A DNA stretch of 47,051 nt, from assembly GCA_021775955.1 (NCBI GenBank), contig JAJFGU010000025.1, forward strand, positions 1 to 47,051, in the 5' to 3' direction. Positions 39,603-46,148 of this stretch are shown here, piece after piece. Under the pieces are notes generated by a model. That model was not told the DNA's origin. It saw only the letters and a list, made by a program, of their open reading frames with translations, and ran no database searches. The position numbers and the translations under genes are program-made. How positions within the stretch are numbered: the stretch's first letter is position 1; each line of letters starts with the position of its first letter. This DNA comes from Alphaproteobacteria bacterium (lineage in GTDB: Bacteria > Pseudomonadota > Alphaproteobacteria > Micavibrionales > Micavibrionaceae).

Positions 39603-39803
39603 TCAGGTGAGCCCCATTGCTGCTTCCGTTGCTCTTGCTAGAATCGCTTTTCCTGCGTCGGAGTCGCGGGGGGCTCTCCCATGAAAAGCACCTGCGGTGA
39701 AACACACCTCGCACCCCTCAAAGAAGCCTGGAGCAACCCATGTGGGTGGGCGTGTGCATTCCTTACATAAGATTGATCGGGTCATGGTTGAATGGTCTCT
39801 CAT
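39603..39803 (-). CDS. Mini cysteine protein, divergent member of the MKC family
   Basis: ATG 39803 lies 7 bases after the -10 box, implying a near-leaderless message; ATG 39785 is the alternative internal start. The 66-residue reading contains ILCKECTRPPTWVAPGFFEG, then CEVCF, then AGKAILARATEAAMGLT. The last segment matches the conserved C-terminus (G-[KR]-x-[LA]...MG-[LV]) of the tandem array at 44712-46662. Two CxxC pairs replace the C-x4-C and C-x2-H seen there. It is the first gene of the recombination operon. Function unknown. Confidence 0.6.
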   Translation of the reverse strand: MRDHSTMTRSILCKECTRPPTWVAPGFFEGCEVCFTAGAFHGRAPRDSDAGKAILARATEAAMGLT

Positions 39804-39810
39804 GTGTATA

Positions 39811-39839
39811 AATATAGTGTAGTCGCTAGGCCCTGTCAA
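39811..39839 (-). promoter_or_regulatory. Strong leftward sigma70 promoter
   Basis: Reading on the minus strand, TTGACA (39839-39834) is followed by a 17-base spacer and TATATT (39816-39811). This is one base from full consensus. The ATG at 39803 is only 7 bases beyond the -10, so transcription should begin at or next to the start codon. It drives the leftward recombination operon and is likely an early promoter used by host RNA polymerase. Confidence 0.85.
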
Positions 39840-39842
39840 CAC

Positions 39843-40004
39843 TCATTTTCAATCGGTTTTGAATCTGTGAATTTTTAATTTTCGGGGCTAGCTCTACCCT
39901 CTATCCTCTACCTCGTTCCTCTATCTCCCGGGAACAATTTTTTATTTCTGTGGCTAGGTGTGGGCTCCGTGGAGTAGCGCATAGGGCGGGCAGGGCATGG
40001 CCCA
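39843..40004. other. Intergenic region with 7-bp pyrimidine repeats
   Basis: Between two leftward operons. It is AT-rich at 39845-39885 and then holds a pyrimidine tract at 39892-39925 of near-tandem 7-mers: CTCTACC, CTCTATC, CTCTACC, a degenerate CTCGTTC and CTCTATC. A CCCGGG palindrome with a T-run follows. The repeats lie upstream of the leftward promoter and may be a regulator site. No coding frame is supported here. Confidence 0.55.
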
Positions 40005-40373
40005 TCAGGGGCGCTGATAAAGTGTGTGTGTGCCGTTTTTCTTATTGGCGTGGCGGATTGATTCGATTGAATCCAGAGAGAGAAGATCGCCTCCCACGGA
40101 TCGGCGGTTGTAAACTAGCAGCGGAGATTTTCGCGGTCCAGATGTGCGGCTGATATAGCCAGCGCCCGCATAGCCGCCGTAATTTATAATTACCCTGTTT
40201 TGCGTGCTGCGCAGCCCTTCCAGGATAAAAACCAGCGTTGGATCGGTGTCCACGGGATAGCTGGTGCCGTTGACTACGCGATACTTGTCCAGGCCCATGG
40301 CGGCCGCAACTTGGCGTGCGGTTGCTTTGTCTGCCTGGGTGCAGCCAGATACGGCGCATTTATGCCTATCCAT
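40005..40373 (-). CDS. Hypothetical protein ending the MoxR operon, 122 aa
   Basis: ATG 40373 is preferred; TTG 40394 is an alternative lacking a site. The protein starts MDRHKCAVSGCTQADKATAR and has a mixed beta/helix body (DPTLVFILEGLRSTQNRVII). A middle Gly/Tyr-rich stretch (NYGGYAGAGYISR) precedes a basic end. It overlaps the 30-residue membrane peptide by 8 bp. No family is recognised. Confidence 0.5.
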   Translation of the reverse strand: MDRHKCAVSGCTQADKATARQVAAAMGLDKYRVVNGTSYPVDTDPTLVFILEGLRSTQNRVIINYGGYAGAGYISRTSGPRKSPLLVYNRRSVGGDLLSLDSIESIRHANKKNGTHTLYQRP

Positions 40374-40458
40374 GGCGAGTAAACCAGCCGGCAATGAATT
40401 TGCACACGATCCAAGCGGCGAAGATTAGCAGCCCGTAGTGGATGGCAAAGGCGATCAT
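40366..40458 (-). CDS. 30-residue membrane peptide
   Basis: ATG 40458 overlaps the previous stop (ATGA) and GGAGAG lies eight bases upstream. The peptide MIAFAIHYGLLIFAAWIVCK continues FIAGWFTRHG. Nearly all is one membrane helix with a short basic end, like other bacterial micro-membrane subunits. The strong site and coupling support it despite its length. It could anchor or tune the MoxR/VWA partners, which is inference. Confidence 0.5.
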   Translation of the reverse strand: MIAFAIHYGLLIFAAWIVCKFIAGWFTRHG

Positions 40459-40697
40459 GATTTAAGCTCTCCGGTTAGAAGCGCGGTTACGATAGCGGCC
40501 TTTGCTTCCGGGTGACTGATAGGCAGTATTTTGTAGTGTGTATGCCCGCCAGCGCTCTGTGTTTCTTGCGCGTCCCTAAGTCGTGCGCTAGCGCAAGCAG
40601 AGCATAAAGGATCGACTGATGGGCATCTCCACGCGTCCACGATATCTACATGCGTAGCGATCTCGGCATCAAATAGGCATTCTATTGGGGCGGCCAT
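40455..40697 (-). CDS. Cysteine-containing hypothetical protein, 80 aa
   Basis: Starts at ATG 40697, overlapping the VWA gene stop (TAATG). Four cysteines (IECLF, WRCPS, PLCSAC) may bind zinc. The C-terminus, SHPEAKAAIVTALLTGELKS, has a weak similarity to the tail of the MKC family but no MG ending. No recognised family. It belongs to the MoxR operon. Confidence 0.55.
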   Translation of the reverse strand: MAAPIECLFDAEIATHVDIVDAWRCPSVDPLCSACASARLRDAQETQSAGGHTHYKILPISHPEAKAAIVTALLTGELKS

Positions 40698-41812
40698 TAG
40701 TCGATCCTTACTACCCGCCCAAACGGCGGTTCAATCGGTTGCGCATCGGCTGCCCACAACACGGGGTAGCCTGGATCGTCTGGAAACGAGTTGCAGTAAA
40801 GATCGGTAAAGTAAATCAAACAGGCTGGATCGATTCCTAGCCGCTCCACCTCCTGGAATGGCGGGATGAAGTCAGTACCGCCACCACCGACGGCGCGTAG
40901 GCACTCCGGCAGATCATCCGCCTGGAACTCTTCCACCGATTGGATGCCTGTGTCGCAATAAATCACGGTAACGGATTGCGGCCGTACCTGTTCCAGCACG
41001 CCAAAAACTTCACTGGAAAAGCGCTGGAGTAGTTCCGCATCCACACTGCCGGATGTATCGACCGCGATCACAATAGGCGGGCATTGTTCGCCGATGAGAG
41101 ACGGCAGGATAAAGCCTGTACCCATATAGCGCCGATTAGGAATGGAATACGTGTAATCGCTATATCCCGCGCTGCGCTCCACGAATTCGCGGAGTTCCTC
41201 CCGCCAATCAACCACAGGGGCCGCCAGTGCATCCACGAGCCGCTCAATTGAGCCGGGTAACGTACCCTGAGCCCTAGCCGCTTGCGCAGCCTGTACTACT
41301 TCCACTTTCCGCTGCTGCTCTGCCTTTGCCATCTCTGCCGGACTGCCTTTGCCGGGATTGTCTCGGACCTCACCGCAACAGCCTGGATCTCCATCGCCGC
41401 TTCCATCCTTGTCGGATTCGGGCAACTTGGCATAGTGATCTTCCGCCGATAGATCCCAATCTGCTTGATCAGGAAATAGCCCCCCGGCCGGGAGCGATAA
41501 TCCCGCATCCTTGAGCATGGGATTTATTGCCAGGTCTGCCGCGATATTCCAGCCACGTGGATCACGTTCGCCACGGCGTAAATCGTGCATTAGCGCATCA
41601 TGATTGGCTTCATGAGCTAGGACCGCGACGAGCTCATCATCCGTGAGCTTGTCCGCGAATGCCGGGTTATATCCCCATTGTTTGCCATTGGTGTAAAAAG
41701 TCTGGCAGGACTCATCCGCTACCAGTTTGCGGCGCATGGCGATGGCGGCATAAAAGGGCTGGTGGACGATCATTCGAGCACGAGCACGAGAGATTCGTTT
41801 GCCGATATCCAT
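40697..41812 (-). CDS. DUF2201-type protein: metallopeptidase-like and VWA domains
   Basis: A 371-residue protein. The N-terminal domain has LAHEANHDALMH with H-E-x-x-H at 67-71, then WNIAADLAINPML, as in the DUF2201 putative metallopeptidase domain. The C-terminal VWA domain has the MIDAS DTSGS at 252-256, Thr313 and Asp314 (GGGGTDF), and Asp337 (YFTDLY), so metal binding looks intact. In bacteria such proteins pair with MoxR AAA+ ATPases, as in RavA-ViaA, NorQ-NorD and CobS-CobT, to remodel or insert metals into target proteins. The MoxR gene lies two genes upstream. Confidence 0.8.
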   Translation of the reverse strand: MDIGKRISRARARMIVHQPFYAAIAMRRKLVADESCQTFYTNGKQWGYNPAFADKLTDDELVAVLAHEANHDALMHDLRRGERDPRGWNIAADLAINPMLKDAGLSLPAGGLFPDQADWDLSAEDHYAKLPESDKDGSGDGDPGCCGEVRDNPGKGSPAEMAKAEQQRKVEVVQAAQAARAQGTLPGSIERLVDALAAPVVDWREELREFVERSAGYSDYTYSIPNRRYMGTGFILPSLIGEQCPPIVIAVDTSGSVDAELLQRFSSEVFGVLEQVRPQSVTVIYCDTGIQSVEEFQADDLPECLRAVGGGGTDFIPPFQEVERLGIDPACLIYFTDLYCNSFPDDPGYPVLWAADAQPIEPPFGRVVRID

Positions 41813-41814
41813 GG

Positions 41815-42708
41815 TTACTTACTCCCGCAATAGCCGGCCATGCGAGACAAAATGGCGTCGGCCTTGGCGGCTAGCGCTTCCCGCTCGGTCTCACTGGTGC
41901 GCAAACTACCGGCAGATACACGGTTAAGCGCTTGCTCTGTGTCGGCTCGTAGCGCCTCAAGGGTTGGATCTTCCGCCAGATTTAAATCGGACAGCACGCT
42001 AATAACATCGTGGACATTGTTTATCAGCGTGTCTCTGAAAGGCGATCTCACCTTCCCAGCCGATGTGACGGAATACTTTTTGATGCCGTCGCGCATGCTG
42101 GTCACTACGTCCTGCAACTTTGCGTAGCAGCCGCTTGTGACGGTCTCCATGGCTTGATGTTCAAGCTCTGCCGCCGATTCTGCCAGCATATCGACAACGG
42201 ATTGATCTGCTGCGATGCTGGACCCATCCATATCAGGAAATGGGATCAACTTGATATCGATCCCGAAGCGGTCCCGAATGATTAACGGGTCTGGATAGTC
42301 GCCTGGATCGAATGCGCCATTGAGATCGATTTTCGCCCCTTCGATAAGCCTTGGATATTCGTGCTCAAAATCATCTGCAAAGATATCAAACTCTTCACGC
42401 AAGCGGCGCATGGCCTCCATGTAGCGCTCTGCCAGGGTAGCCGGCAAGACTCCCGGCCCTTTGTGGATGTATGGGACCGTGTGCGCGTAGTGGTAGGCCC
42501 TAGCTTCATTGGCTACCCGGTTAATCTCCGCTAGGCTGCTACCTTTGCGGTCAACCAGGTCTTTACGGGTGCGCATGCTGCCACGCTTGGCATTGTGCAG
42601 GCTCGTTTGTTCGCGTGATAAGCGTTTGTCGGTGCGCGTGGCATTCCATGAGCGGATGGTCAGGATGGATTGCATCGCACAATTACTGAGCTTTCTGGTG
42701 GTGGTCAT
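41815..42708 (-). CDS. DUF3150-type protein
   Basis: A 297-residue protein lying between the MoxR and VWA genes. The N-terminal basic region has ILTIRSWNATRTDKRLSREQ. The core reads EINRVANEARAYHYAHTVPY, then PATLAERYMEAMRRLREEFD, which fits the DUF3150 pattern; the C-terminal half is helical. DUF3150 proteins occur beside AAA+ and VWA genes on plasmids and phages, probably as a third component. Its biochemical role is unknown. It ends two bases before the VWA start. Confidence 0.7.
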   Translation of the reverse strand: MTTTRKLSNCAMQSILTIRSWNATRTDKRLSREQTSLHNAKRGSMRTRKDLVDRKGSSLAEINRVANEARAYHYAHTVPYIHKGPGVLPATLAERYMEAMRRLREEFDIFADDFEHEYPRLIEGAKIDLNGAFDPGDYPDPLIIRDRFGIDIKLIPFPDMDGSSIAADQSVVDMLAESAAELEHQAMETVTSGCYAKLQDVVTSMRDGIKKYSVTSAGKVRSPFRDTLINNVHDVISVLSDLNLAEDPTLEALRADTEQALNRVSAGSLRTSETEREALAAKADAILSRMAGYCGSK

Positions 42709-42722
42709 AGTGATATTTCCGA

Positions 42723-43775
42723 TCAGTTAAGAAACAGATCGGCCCCCGTGGTAGATGCCCATTGAATCCAGGCATGTGAGTTTTTGATGCGTGGATCGTG
42801 TTGGTAGCAATCGCGCATGAGCTTGGCGCTAAACTCTGCCGGCAAGCGTGCGCCGTAGGTGACAATCGATTCGATTGCATCGGGACTCGCCATGGATGCC
42901 AGACTGCCGGTAATGGCGTAGGTAACGGCCATGCCGTTTTCAGCGTTCAGGTCTGGCACGGGAGCGCCTTTCGGGTCTAGCAATATCTCTGCCGGGCCCG
43001 GGCATTCCCGATACACGCCCTCAAATGCCAGGTATTCAGCGGTAAAGCCTTCGCCCACAGCGCCGCTTAAGGCCTGATAGCGCACGCTGTCCGGGTACTC
43101 GTCGCCAAGCAACTGGCCAAAATGCGTGACAGTGCGCGGACAGGGCTGGTTAATCATGGCCGCCGTCGGCTCGAATTGGTGCAGGAGTTCAGGCCGAAAG
43201 CGCATGAATGCAATCAACTGGACAGGAAGCTTTGCGCGGATAGCGTAAGCGGTCCAGTCTTCCGGGTCCGGGATGAGTTCCACAAGGATATGGAAACGGC
43301 TTTTGAGGGGTTCCAGGATGCCAGAGACCCCTGCACGGTCGCCTTTCCTATTGGTGGCTGCAATCCAAACTATCTTGTCGGCATCGAGCACATGGTCGCC
43401 AATCTGGTTCTTTAAGATGAGATTCATGTATGCGGCTTGGGTAGCCGGTGCAGCCTGTCCCAAATCATCCAGGAAGGCCGCTGTAAGCCCCGTGGCGGCC
43501 ATCAATTTGCGGGTGAGCCCAAAGGGTAAGAACTCAGCAATGCGGTTGCCCTCGGTATCCTCTGAGGCGTAGGGCATGCCTCCGGGTACTGTGGGGTCCT
43601 CCACGACAGGATGAGCGCTTATCAGGTCAGCCCCTACAGCGTGGCAAGCCTGGGTAACGATATCGGTCTTGCCGATGCCGGGAGCACCCACAATGAGCAC
43701 TTTGCGTTTGTTGGGGATAGCGGTCTCCAGCACTTCACGTAGCTGGCGCGGTGTGACTTGGATGGTGGTGCTCAT
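42723..43775 (-). CDS. MoxR-family AAA+ ATPase
   Basis: A 350-residue protein. Walker A GAPGIGKT is at 30-37, Walker B AFLDDLGQ at 100-107 (Asp-Asp in place of Asp-Glu), sensor 1 AATN at 139-142, and an arginine-finger candidate at Arg160 (LKSRF). The helix-2 region GGMPYASEDTEGNRIAEFLP is typical of MoxR/CobS-like ATPases. MoxR proteins work with VWA proteins as chaperone-like remodelers. Here the DUF3150 and DUF2201/VWA genes follow directly. Start overlaps the small membrane gene upstream (ATGA). Confidence 0.85.
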   Translation of the reverse strand: MSTTIQVTPRQLREVLETAIPNKRKVLIVGAPGIGKTDIVTQACHAVGADLISAHPVVEDPTVPGGMPYASEDTEGNRIAEFLPFGLTRKLMAATGLTAAFLDDLGQAAPATQAAYMNLILKNQIGDHVLDADKIVWIAATNRKGDRAGVSGILEPLKSRFHILVELIPDPEDWTAYAIRAKLPVQLIAFMRFRPELLHQFEPTAAMINQPCPRTVTHFGQLLGDEYPDSVRYQALSGAVGEGFTAEYLAFEGVYRECPGPAEILLDPKGAPVPDLNAENGMAVTYAITGSLASMASPDAIESIVTYGARLPAEFSAKLMRDCYQHDPRIKNSHAWIQWASTTGADLFLN

Positions 43776-43912
43776 GATGCCTCCCGTCCTGCAATGACCA
43801 GTGCGCTAGCAGAGACAGCTAGACTAGGTGAGTAGAACACCACAGCGGACACACCTAACAGCATGGCCGCGAGGGTGAGGAAGAAGAACTGATGTGTGAC
43901 GTAGGTATTCAT
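43772..43912 (-). CDS. Small membrane protein, 46 aa
   Basis: ATG 43912 has AAAGGG upstream and the TGA overlaps the MoxR start (ATGA). Two hydrophobic segments are present: FFFLTLAAMLLGVSAVVFY and LAVSASALVIAG. It is the first gene of the MoxR operon. It could link the AAA+/VWA machine to the inner membrane, but nothing in the sequence shows this directly. Confidence 0.5.
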   Translation of the reverse strand: MNTYVTHQFFFLTLAAMLLGVSAVVFYSPSLAVSASALVIAGREAS

Positions 43913-44106
43913 GACAAGGCCCTTTCTGTGTGTTTGGTGTTAATTAAAGCGTAGTTCATGGCAGGCTATTGTGCAAGGGTTTAGAACAACTCATTTAAAG
44001 GGCTGGTGAGGAGGGTTAGGCAGAAGGGGCGCTTTTGCGGGCATATAAGGAGTGAATTGAGCGCTAAGCAAGGACCGCGCCAAGTAGCAGAGAAACACCC
44101 AACTTT

Positions 44107-44141
44107 CCGACGAACGGTAGCGTGGAGCCGACGAACGGTAG
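44107..44141 (+). repeat. Two 14-bp direct repeats, 21-bp period
   Basis: CCGACGAACGGTAG occurs at 44107-44120 and again at 44128-44141. The distance of 21 bp is two helical turns, so both sites face the same side of the helix. That is the usual geometry of plasmid or phage iterons and paired operator sites. They lie 200 bp from the DnaA boxes. Confidence 0.7.
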
Positions 44142-44346
44142 GTTTTGGGGTGGAATGGGGGTGTTTTGGGGCTGGTTTATGGGGATTTACCCATCTGTAA
44201 GGCTGGCGAAGCGGCCAAACATGTACGGGAGTTCCGTACGCTCCAGGCCCTAGCTAATGGGCACGCAGCGGGGCATTGTCACGTGTTCCGCTGGTCAATA
44301 CTTAACCAATCCAGCCTAATACCTACCATGAGGATTTACTCATACC

Positions 44347-44355
44347 TGTGGATAA
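44347..44355 (-). promoter_or_regulatory. Perfect DnaA box (reverse orientation)
   Basis: TGTGGATAA is the exact reverse complement of the consensus DnaA box TTATCCACA. It is 36 bp from a second perfect box in the other orientation, which is rare by chance. Confidence 0.75.
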
Positions 44356-44391
44356 GTCAGTAAGCTGTTGTTCTGCGTGAGGTTATGGGGG

Positions 44392-44400
44392 TTATCCACA
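44392..44400 (+). promoter_or_regulatory. Perfect DnaA box (forward orientation)
   Basis: TTATCCACA matches the consensus exactly and lies just ahead of an AT-rich segment (44408-44430), as in origins where DnaA binding helps open adjacent DNA. Confidence 0.75.
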
Positions 44401-44693
44401 AGCGGCGCTATTTAACATAATAACGGTTATGCGCAGTTGGGTGTGTATAGCATGAGCTTCTGTTCATACATGGAGGGTGTAGCCGTTACCCCTGCCCATG
44501 CCCGGTAGCCTTCCCCATGCTGAGCGCATGTATGTTAGTGACTACTCACTAGCTAGCCCGCGTCCTGGCTGTGTCTATGCCCCGTGGCAAGGCGCAAATC
44601 GGCATTAGGCGCACCCCCCACCCCCACGATGGGTTGGGACTCCTCCACCCCCCACACTCTCAGCTAAAAACCTACAAATTTTCCAGAGCCAGA

Positions 44694-44704
44694 TGTGCTA
44701 TAAT
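44694..44704 (+). promoter_or_regulatory. Extended -10 promoter of the MKC array
   Basis: TGTGC followed by TATAAT (44699-44704) forms an extended -10 with no clear -35. The ATG at 44712 is 7 bases beyond, so the message should be near-leaderless. The segment from TGTGCTA to the ATG resembles 45142-45162. Confidence 0.75.
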
Positions 44705-44711
44705 AATTTAC

Positions 44712-44900
44712 ATGAAATGCGCCATGACTAAATGCGGCAGGGAGGCTTCCTACATCGCGGGAATGGACTGCTTGGGCCCATTAGCCCTGTTTTGCAAAGA
44801 GCACTCATGGCCAACAACCAGAATCCACCTCCTCAACTCAGTAAAAGGGAAGGCCCTGCTCGCGAAGCTGGTTGAAAAGAAGCTGGGGGTGTCCCCATGA
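44712..44900 (+). CDS. MKC-family mini zinc protein A, 62 aa
   Basis: The first member of a tandem paralogous family. Start at ATG 44712 is set by the promoter 7 bases upstream; a longer frame from 44571 would begin before it. Sequence MKCAMTKCGREASYIAGMDC, then ALFCKEHSW, then VKGKALLAKLVEKKLGVSP. Family pattern: M-[KR]-C-x4-C, about 20 residues, C-x2-H, then a G-[KR]-x helix ending near MG/LG. The Cys/His set could bind one zinc. The stop overlaps the next gene (ATGA). No known family or function. Confidence 0.75.
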   Translation: MKCAMTKCGREASYIAGMDCLGPLALFCKEHSWPTTRIHLLNSVKGKALLAKLVEKKLGVSP

Positions 44901-45109
44901 GATGCTCCTACTGCGAAAGCAACGCGCTGTATGTCGGTTTTGACGTAAACACCATGGAGGGACTCACAGCATGCGACGAGCACCAAGCAAACCTGTATAG
45001 CCGCGTTTTCGTGGACTCCTCAGATGGACGCAGGAATATAGCGAACCTGGTTGCCATCAGGATGGGGGCGAGAGTTGCTCCGTGGGATTGGATAACACCA
45101 CCAAAATAA
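44897..45109 (+). CDS. MKC-family mini zinc protein B, 70 aa
   Basis: ATG overlaps the stop of member A. Starts MRCSYCESNALYVGF, with ACDEHQ later and NIANLVAIRMG near the end, extended by a Pro-rich tail. The first pair here is C-x2-C rather than C-x4-C. It ends the first transcription segment: a 50-bp gap with a second promoter follows. Confidence 0.7.
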   Translation: MRCSYCESNALYVGFDVNTMEGLTACDEHQANLYSRVFVDSSDGRRNIANLVAIRMGARVAPWDWITPPK

Positions 45110-45141
45110 AACGGCTCCCTGCAGTATTTTTCTATTGTAAA

Positions 45142-45152
45142 TGTGCTAAACT
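45142..45152 (+). promoter_or_regulatory. Second array promoter, extended -10
   Basis: TGTGC followed by TAAACT (45147-45152), then 7 bases (TCTTTAC) and ATG 45160. Spacing and surrounding bases copy those at 44694-44712: both read ATGTGCTA, then TTTACATGAA. It suggests duplication of promoter plus first codons. Confidence 0.65.
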
Positions 45153-45159
45153 TCTTTAC

Positions 45160-45372
45160 ATGAAGTGTCGAAACCAGCCATGCTCAGGGGGCGTTGAGTT
45201 CATCTCTCCGTATGTGTTGTCACCTGACTTTAGCGGCCCTGAGATATGGCCCGGTGTTTACTGCAAAAAGTGCGCCGTCAACGAGGACATTCCGACAGCC
45301 TCCCCGGAAGGAGAAAGGCTCATGGAAAAGCTAAAGGCTGCCTTAGTGGCAGCAGCAATGGGGTTGTTATGA
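45160..45372 (+). CDS. MKC-family mini zinc protein C, 70 aa
   Basis: Starts MKCRNQPCSGGVEFI and later has GVYCKKCAVNE, so the second pair is C-x2-C instead of C-x2-H. The end LKAALVAAAMGLL matches the family tail. ATG 45160 is set by the promoter 7 bases upstream; an in-frame start at 45082 would precede it. The coding end ATGGGGTTGTT is nearly the same as that of member D, and the stop overlaps the next ATG. Confidence 0.7.
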   Translation: MKCRNQPCSGGVEFISPYVLSPDFSGPEIWPGVYCKKCAVNEDIPTASPEGERLMEKLKAALVAAAMGLL

Positions 45373-45578
45373 AGTGCAGACAAAGGGCCTGTCGCGAGCC
45401 TATTGCCTTCGTTGAGCGATACGGTAACTGGGGGTGCTGTTCTGAGCACGCTGACTGGTTCGCGTTGCATGGCCAGGGGGTGAGCACAGCGCTTCTTCAG
45501 ATTCGCTCTGAGGCCGGCAAGAAGGCTATGGAGAAGGCAGTAATCGTCGCAGTGGAGAGGGAGATGGGGTTGCTATGA
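45369..45578 (+). CDS. MKC-family mini zinc protein D, 69 aa
   Basis: Start ATG 45369 overlaps the previous stop. Sequence MKCRQRACREPIAFVERYGN, then WGCCSEHADW, then SEAGKKAMEKAVIVAVEREM-GLL. It has both family Cys pairs (C-x4-C and C-x2-H with an extra Cys) and the typical tail. An earlier in-frame start at 45246 would lie in member C and is rejected. Confidence 0.72.
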   Translation: MKCRQRACREPIAFVERYGNWGCCSEHADWFALHGQGVSTALLQIRSEAGKKAMEKAVIVAVEREMGLL

Positions 45579-45754
45579 AATGCGAATGGCCAAACTGCAA
45601 CAACACAGCAAGGTATATCCACGTGTTTTCTTGGGATCGCCTCTGCTGGACGCACAAGAAAAAGAGGGCCCGCCCTCACAGGTACGTAAGCCTCAAGACC
45701 CCTGAAGGGAAGAAGCTGATTGCTGAGCTGGTGCTGTCGGAGATGACGCCGTGA
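45575..45754 (+). CDS. MKC-family mini zinc protein E, 59 aa
   Basis: ATG 45575 overlaps the stop of member D with GAGAGGGAG upstream. Sequence MKCEWPNCNNTARYIHVFSW, then RLCWTHKKKRARP, then TPEGKKLIAELVLSEM. It shows the complete C-x4-C and C-x2-H set and a more basic middle than its neighbours. GTGA joins it to member F. Confidence 0.72.
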   Translation: MKCEWPNCNNTARYIHVFSWDRLCWTHKKKRARPHRYVSLKTPEGKKLIAELVLSEMTP

Positions 45755-45963
45755 AATGCTGTTTCAAAAACTGCAACGAGCCAGCCGTATCGATCAATGA
45801 GTATATGCAAAACCCCGCATGTCAGCAGCACACTGACGACGAGGACTGCTGGGTGGTCTACAGAGTGACGCTAGGCTCAGACGAGTACAGGGCTCTTGCG
45901 GCTGAGCATGTAGCCAGAGAGATGGGATTGTCCGCGCCATCAGAGAGGAGAATGAGGCGATGA
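45751..45963 (+). CDS. MKC-family mini zinc protein F, 70 aa
   Basis: GTG 45751 start overlapping the previous stop (GTGA). Sequence MKCCFKNCNEPAVSINEYMQ, then PACQQHTDDEDCW, then EYRALAAEHVAREMGL and an extra basic tail. The Cys/His set is complete. It is the only member of the array to use GTG. Confidence 0.72.
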   Translation: MKCCFKNCNEPAVSINEYMQNPACQQHTDDEDCWVVYRVTLGSDEYRALAAEHVAREMGLSAPSERRMRR

Positions 45964-46148
45964 AATGTCCAATGGTGAGATGCGAAGAAAGGGTGGCCTA
46001 CATAACGAAAAACGGTGGCATCTTGTGCTGTAAAAAGCATTACATAGAACACTTCACTCCAGAGGCATACTGGGTGCAAATAGCATCGAAGCGCGGCCAG
46101 AAACTGCTTGCCGAGCGCGTAGCCCATGCTATGGAGCTGGAACGATGA
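45960..46148 (+). CDS. MKC-family mini zinc protein G, 62 aa
   Basis: ATGA overlap at the start. Sequence MKCPMVRCEERVAYITKNGG, then LCCKKHYIEHFTP, then SKRGQKLLAERVAHAMELER. It has C-x4-C, C-x2-H and the S-x2-G-[QK]-x-L tail. It overlaps the broken member H. Confidence 0.72.
   Translation: MKCPMVRCEERVAYITKNGGILCCKKHYIEHFTPEAYWVQIASKRGQKLLAERVAHAMELER

Larger units (their letters stand above)
43913..44711. other. Large non-coding region, candidate replication origin
   Basis: About 800 bp between divergent operons. It contains two 14-bp direct repeats 21 bp apart, two perfect DnaA boxes in opposite orientation, an AT-rich segment (44408-44430), the short palindrome ATAACGGTTAT and GTACGG/CCGTAC (44223-44239). 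The rest (44440-44690) is unstructured. Open frames at 44006-44200 and 44145-44363 have no convincing site or family. Divergent transcription leaving the region fits an origin. A TTG start at 44057 with AAGGAG is the only coding hint. Confidence 0.6.

Noticed and set aside
39843-40004. Strong intrinsic terminator after the MoxR operon
   Set aside because: Only a 5-bp stem (ATCAG/CTGAT) and an unrelated T-run were found; they do not combine into a convincing terminator.
44006-44200. Open frame of 64 codons in the origin region
   Set aside because: Composition is Arg/Gly/Trp-rich without family, the best start is a TTG four bases from AAGGAG, and the frame runs across the iteron repeats, which explain its repeated residues.
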